Below are positions 41,680 to 44,691 of a stretch of 44,691 nucleotides of DNA, one piece after another. Origin of the DNA: Nocardia mexicana NBRC 108244 (GTDB lineage Bacteria > Actinomycetota > Actinomycetes > Mycobacteriales > Mycobacteriaceae); the NCBI RefSeq assembly GCF_001613165.1, contig NZ_BDBV01000025.1:1-44691 (forward strand), given 5' to 3'. Position numbers and translations under genes: made by a program. Within the stretch, counting starts at the first letter, position 1; every line of letters starts with the position of its first letter. The notes beneath the pieces are model-generated. The model saw only the letters and a program-made list of their open reading frames with translations, did not search any database and was not told the DNA's origin.

Positions 41680-43281
41680 ATGCCGGAAATTGCTGTCGCC
41701 GCATCTCGAATTCGAGGCGCGGCGCTGACCATCGGCTCCGAGGTGCGCCGTTCGAATAACGAACCGGCAGCGGATGTCCCGCCTTTCGCCTGGCGCACGG
41801 TATCGGCCGTCGCTGCCCTCGCCGGAGTATTGTTTCTCACCAGGCTGGGCCGTTACGAATTCGGTGGCGACGAACTGTATTTCATTGCGGCCGGCCATCA
41901 CCCGGCGCCGAGCTATGCCGACCAGGGACCGGTGGTGCCGCTGCTGGCGGCCCTGGCCGATACGGTCGCTCCCGGTTCGACGGTGGCGCTGCGGTTGCCC
42001 GCGCTCGCGATGACGATCGCCGCGATTGTGCTCAGCGCCCTGCTCGCCCGGGAATTCGGCGGTGGTCGGCTCGCGCAGACGCTGGCCGCGGCGGCCTACG
42101 CCACCACGCCGCTGGCGGTGATGCAGTCGGCCATGCTCTCCACGTTCGGCGTCGACGTGACGCTGACCGCGCTGGTGTCGTGGCTGCTGATCCGCTGGGT
42201 GCGCACCCGCCGCGATCACCTGCTGGTGTTCGCGGGAGTGGTTGTGGCCGTGGACTTCCAGGTGAAATGGCTGATCCCGATGGTGTGGGCCGGACTGGCG
42301 GTGGGGGTGCTCGTCTTCGGTCCGCGCGAGATGCTGCGGCGCCCGGCCTGGTGGGCCGGATCCGCGATTCCGGTTGCCTCGGCCGTTCCGATGCTGTGGT
42401 GGCAGCACCGCAACGGCTGGCCGCAGCTGTCGATGGGCGCGGTGGTCCGCGACGAGCAGCTGGCGACCAGCGGCCTGGCGAATATGCCGGTGCAGATCGT
42501 CATGGTGACCGGTGTGCTGGGGCTGTTGCTGGTGGCGGGAATGTGGGCGGGGCTGCGCTGGGATCGGTTGCGGCCCTATCGTTTCGTGATTCCGGTGATC
42601 GCGATCGGGCTGGTCGGCATCGTGGGCGGTGGGCTGCGTCCGTACTTCGTCGGCGGGGCGTTTCCCGGATTGTTCGCGGCCGGGGCGGTATATCTGGCCG
42701 ATCGCGGGCTCAGCCGCCGGGCCTGGGCCGCCGGGGGCGGACTGCTGGCGCTGGCCACCGCACTGTGCGTCGCGGTCACGGTGATGCTGCCGCTGCCGAT
42801 CTCTCGGCTGCACACACCCACCGACCGGTATTCCCAGCTCGACTCACGCAGCCGCTATTTCGGCCCGAGCGGCTGGGACGGCCTGGTCGACACGGTGGCG
42901 GACGCCTACCGCAAGGTGCCGCCCGACCAGCGCCCGGGCCTGGTGATCATCACCCAGAACTATTGGCAGGCAGCGGCATTGGACCACGCCGCACCCGCCG
43001 ACCTACCCGACGTCTACAGCCCCAACCGCGGCTACGGATTCTTCGGCCCCCCACCGGACACCGCGACAAGCGTCCTCTACGTCGGCGTCGACGGCCCGAG
43101 CGAGGCCCTGCAAACCCGCTTCACCGAACAAACCGCCATCGCCCGCATCGACGAGCCTCTCGGCTTCCCGAGCGTGGACCGCGGAGTCACCATCTGGCAC
43201 TGCCGCTTCCCCTCCCACCCCTGGTCGCAAGCCTGGCCCGAAATCCGCACCCTCCCCCTCGTCGACGGCACAACCCGCTGA
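41680..43281 (+). CDS. GT39/ArnT-like membrane glycosyltransferase
   Basis: 533-residue protein with a cytoplasmic leader of ~40 residues, about 11-12 membrane helices and a C-terminal extracytoplasmic domain (from about residue 380). GT39/GT-C features: early acidic motif RLGRYEFGGDELYFIAAGHH, the PALAMTIAAIVLSALLAREFGGG segment, and QVKWLIPMVWAG. Such enzymes transfer a sugar from a polyprenyl-phosphate donor to a lipid or protein on the outer face of the membrane. The acceptor is unknown. ATG 41680 has GGGGAGGT (41667-41674), a strong site. Transcribed away from the Mn transporter and toward the Ag85-like gene. Confidence 0.82.
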   Translation: MPEIAVAASRIRGAALTIGSEVRRSNNEPAADVPPFAWRTVSAVAALAGVLFLTRLGRYEFGGDELYFIAAGHHPAPSYADQGPVVPLLAALADTVAPGSTVALRLPALAMTIAAIVLSALLAREFGGGRLAQTLAAAAYATTPLAVMQSAMLSTFGVDVTLTALVSWLLIRWVRTRRDHLLVFAGVVVAVDFQVKWLIPMVWAGLAVGVLVFGPREMLRRPAWWAGSAIPVASAVPMLWWQHRNGWPQLSMGAVVRDEQLATSGLANMPVQIVMVTGVLGLLLVAGMWAGLRWDRLRPYRFVIPVIAIGLVGIVGGGLRPYFVGGAFPGLFAAGAVYLADRGLSRRAWAAGGGLLALATALCVAVTVMLPLPISRLHTPTDRYSQLDSRSRYFGPSGWDGLVDTVADAYRKVPPDQRPGLVIITQNYWQAAALDHAAPADLPDVYSPNRGYGFFGPPPDTATSVLYVGVDGPSEALQTRFTEQTAIARIDEPLGFPSVDRGVTIWHCRFPSHPWSQAWPEIRTLPLVDGTTR

Positions 43282-43363
43282 CACCCGTCGCCACCCCGCC
43301 GTCGTGCACCGCCCACCACCGACCGCATCCTCGTTCCTGAAGCCACCCGCCACCCCTCCGACC

Positions 43364-43566
43364 TCCAATCTCAGCCCGCGAGCTAGGCGGGCCCGGCTTC
43401 CAATCTCAGCCAGTGAGGTAAGCGGGCCCGGCTTCCAACCTCAGCCACTCAGTAGGCGGCCCGGCTTCCAACCTCAGCCACTCAGTAGGCGGCCCGGCTT
43501 CCGGCCTCAGCCACTCAGTAGGCGGCCCAGCTTCCGGCCTCAGCGCACTCAGTTGGCGGCCTGGCT
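43364..43566. repeat. six-copy tandem repeat, 33-35 bp unit
   Basis: Six head-to-tail units of 35, 35, 33, 33, 33 and 34 bp, each running from TCCAA or TCCGG through CTCAGCC to GGCCCGGCT: 43364-43398, 43399-43433, 43434-43466, 43467-43499, 43500-43532, 43533-43566. Units 3 and 4 are identical; the outer ones diverge on both sides. Unit length and placement between convergent genes are those of a VNTR/MIRU-like locus, so the copy number is likely variable among strains. Confidence 0.88.
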
Positions 43567-43578
43567 TCTTCCTTCATT

Positions 43579-43615
43579 TCCCGTCGTCGCGGCCCCTAGG
43601 GCCGCGACGACGGGA
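43579..43615. terminator. strong bidirectional hairpin terminator
   Basis: Perfect 17-bp stem: arm TCCCGTCGTCGCGGCCC (43579-43595), loop CTA, and its exact complement (43599-43615). It lies between convergent genes, so it can stop both transcripts. No T-run on the plus side; stem strength alone may suffice. Confidence 0.75.
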
Positions 43616-43642
43616 TCCCCCACACCCACCCCACGAACCCCA

Positions 43643-44691
43643 TCACTCACCGAGCGCCGCACTCAGTACCGGCCACGACTTGTGCAGGTCCTGCTCCCAA
43701 TACCCCCACGAATGCGTACCGCTGGACCGCAGATCGAACGTGGCGGGAATATCCAACTCCCGCAACCGGTCTCGCAGCTGCTGCGTGCAGCGGGCGGCCA
43801 CGGCGTCCAGTATCCCGCCGATGACGAGCTGGTCGATCAGCTTCACCGGATTGGCGTGGATTCCGGGCCCGCCCAGGGTGTCCAGCGGCCCTGGCGCACC
43901 GTTGCCGGACGCGACGTAAACAGTGGTGCCGCGCAGGCCGGCGGCATTGAGATAGGGGTCGTTGGCGGCCCAGGCCGGATCGCCGGGCGGCCCCCACATG
44001 TTGAGGATATTGCCTTGGCGGCCGGTGACGATGGCGTCGACCATGACCTGTCCCATCGGATCGCTGGTGCGCACGCAGCCGCTGTAGGAAGCGATGGCGC
44101 GGTAGAGCCCGGGCTCGGCCAGGGCCAGCTGAAATACCGAGGTGCTGGCCATGGACAGCCCCGCGATGGCGTTGGCGCCGCTGCCGTGGAAGGCCGAGTC
44201 GATCACGGGGGGCAGTTCGCGGGTGAGGAAGGTGGTCCAGCGCTGCCGGCCGTGCACGGGGTCGTCGGCGCGCCAGTCGGTGAAGAAGCTGCCCGCACCG
44301 CCGATCGGGATCACGACGTTGACCTGTTGTCCGGCAAAGAATTCCGCGACGTCGGTCTTGGTGAGCCAGTTGCTGCCGTCGCGCCAGTTGCCGGTATCGG
44401 TGCCGCCGTCGACGCCGTTGAGCAGATACAGCGTCGGCGCGGGTTTCGAAATATCCGCTGCCGGAAGGATTTCCACCGACAGCGGTCGTCCCATGGCGGC
44501 GGAGTGCACGGTCAGGTCGACGACCCGGCCGGGCCCCTGGGCCGCGGTGAGCAGGCGCGAGCCGTTGGCGGAGGGCTGGGCGGCGGCCATGGCGTGGACG
44601 GGAACCGGGATGTCGGGTCCCCAGACGGGTTCGGCGGCGGCCGTGCCGGTCGAGGCGGCCAGCGCCGCGGCGAGCGCCAGCGCGGCGAGGT
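43643..44691 (-). CDS. Ag85-like alpha/beta hydrolase, putative mycolyltransferase (5' end outside window)
   Basis: At least 349 residues; the frame stays open to the right edge, where the hydrophobic part of a signal peptide (ALALAAALAASTGTAAA) is visible, so the start lies beyond the window. The ATG at 44590 is inside the mature protein and is not the start. The esterase-D/antigen-85 fold shows as LYLLNGVDGGTDTGNW, the nucleophile elbow AGLSMAST (Ser), ASYSGCVRTSDP, and the catalytic-histidine motif GTHSWGYWEQDLHKSWPVL, very like the HSWEYW of Ag85. Exported to the cell envelope; in mycolate-bearing genera these enzymes transfer mycolic acids to trehalose or arabinogalactan. Without a search I cannot exclude a non-mycolyl esterase. 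Confidence 0.85.
   Translation of the reverse strand, partial: LAALALAAALAASTGTAAAEPVWGPDIPVPVHAMAAAQPSANGSRLLTAAQGPGRVVDLTVHSAAMGRPLSVEILPAADISKPAPTLYLLNGVDGGTDTGNWRDGSNWLTKTDVAEFFAGQQVNVVIPIGGAGSFFTDWRADDPVHGRQRWTTFLTRELPPVIDSAFHGSGANAIAGLSMASTSVFQLALAEPGLYRAIASYSGCVRTSDPMGQVMVDAIVTGRQGNILNMWGPPGDPAWAANDPYLNAAGLRGTTVYVASGNGAPGPLDTLGGPGIHANPVKLIDQLVIGGILDAVAARCTQQLRDRLRELDIPATFDLRSSGTHSWGYWEQDLHKSWPVLSAALGE

Larger units (their letters stand above)
43282..43642. other. 361-bp region between convergent genes, with tandem repeat and terminator
   Basis: No gene. It consists of ~80 bp of unremarkable sequence, then six tandem units (43364-43566), then a perfect hairpin (43579-43615) and a short spacer before the end of the Ag85-like gene. 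Confidence 0.8.

Noticed and set aside
43364..43566. CRISPR array
   Set aside because: Units abut directly with no unique spacers; this is a plain tandem repeat and there are no cas genes.

Overview
This is a high-GC actinobacterial chromosome segment, most likely Nocardia or a close mycolic-acid-bearing relative (Mycobacteriales). The pointers are an antigen-85-type mycolyltransferase-like protein at the right edge, an NmtR/CtpJ-type metal-resistance pair, actinobacterial-style hut genes, pervasive GTG starts with 4-base ATGA/GTGA overlaps, and several genes whose -10 hexamer sits only 6-7 bases from the start codon (leaderless mRNA). I see no IS element, phage, CRISPR array, tRNA or rRNA. 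The assignment to a genus is inference.

Layout. (1) 1-6410: the tail of a C-P lyase phosphonate cluster: phnL (cut by the left edge), phnM, then phnD-phnC-phnE (phnE being two permeases fused in one chain) and an inositol-monophosphatase-family gene. A PHO-box-like direct repeat precedes phnD. (2) 6435-7477: two secreted proteins of unknown function on the minus strand. (3) 7793-15653: a histidine-degradation operon: a divergent IclR-type regulator, hutH, hutU, an M20 amidohydrolase, hutF, hutI. It has HutF but no recognisable HutG; the M20 enzyme occupies that slot. (4) 15706-18617: a TetR regulator with an ICMT-like membrane methyltransferase, a lone RCK_C antiporter subunit and an SDR. (5) 18768-21192: a P1B-4 metal ATPase (CtpJ-like) divergent from NmtR, with a perfect 22-bp palindrome between them.

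(6) 21189-24085: TenA and an O-methyltransferase behind a DtxR/IdeR-like box that overlaps a leaderless promoter, plus an ArsB/SLC13-like permease. (7) 24205-26525: a SigG-type ECF sigma factor with a C-terminal SnoaL domain, then an erythromycin-esterase-family protein with an altered active site. (8) 26559-32536: GMC oxidoreductase, DUF5937-like/ArsR regulator, secreted SGNH lipase, and a glycogen-debranching-type glucosidase. (9) 33043-38687: SnoaL-like protein, a large AAA ATPase regulator, a degenerate MBL-fold protein, a cysteine-free HesB-like protein and a class I glutamine amidotransferase. (10) 38729-41282: a manganese-type ABC transporter with a MntR-like operator inside its promoter. 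(11) 41680-44691: a GT39-type membrane glycosyltransferase, a six-copy ~33-bp tandem repeat, a strong bidirectional hairpin and the Ag85-like protein (cut by the right edge).

Most of the window is ordinary metabolism. I did not find a clear new multi-gene system. The best leads are the probable HutG replacement, the candidate metal-regulated leaderless promoters, the active-site-altered esterase paired with an ECF sigma factor, and the tandem repeat.
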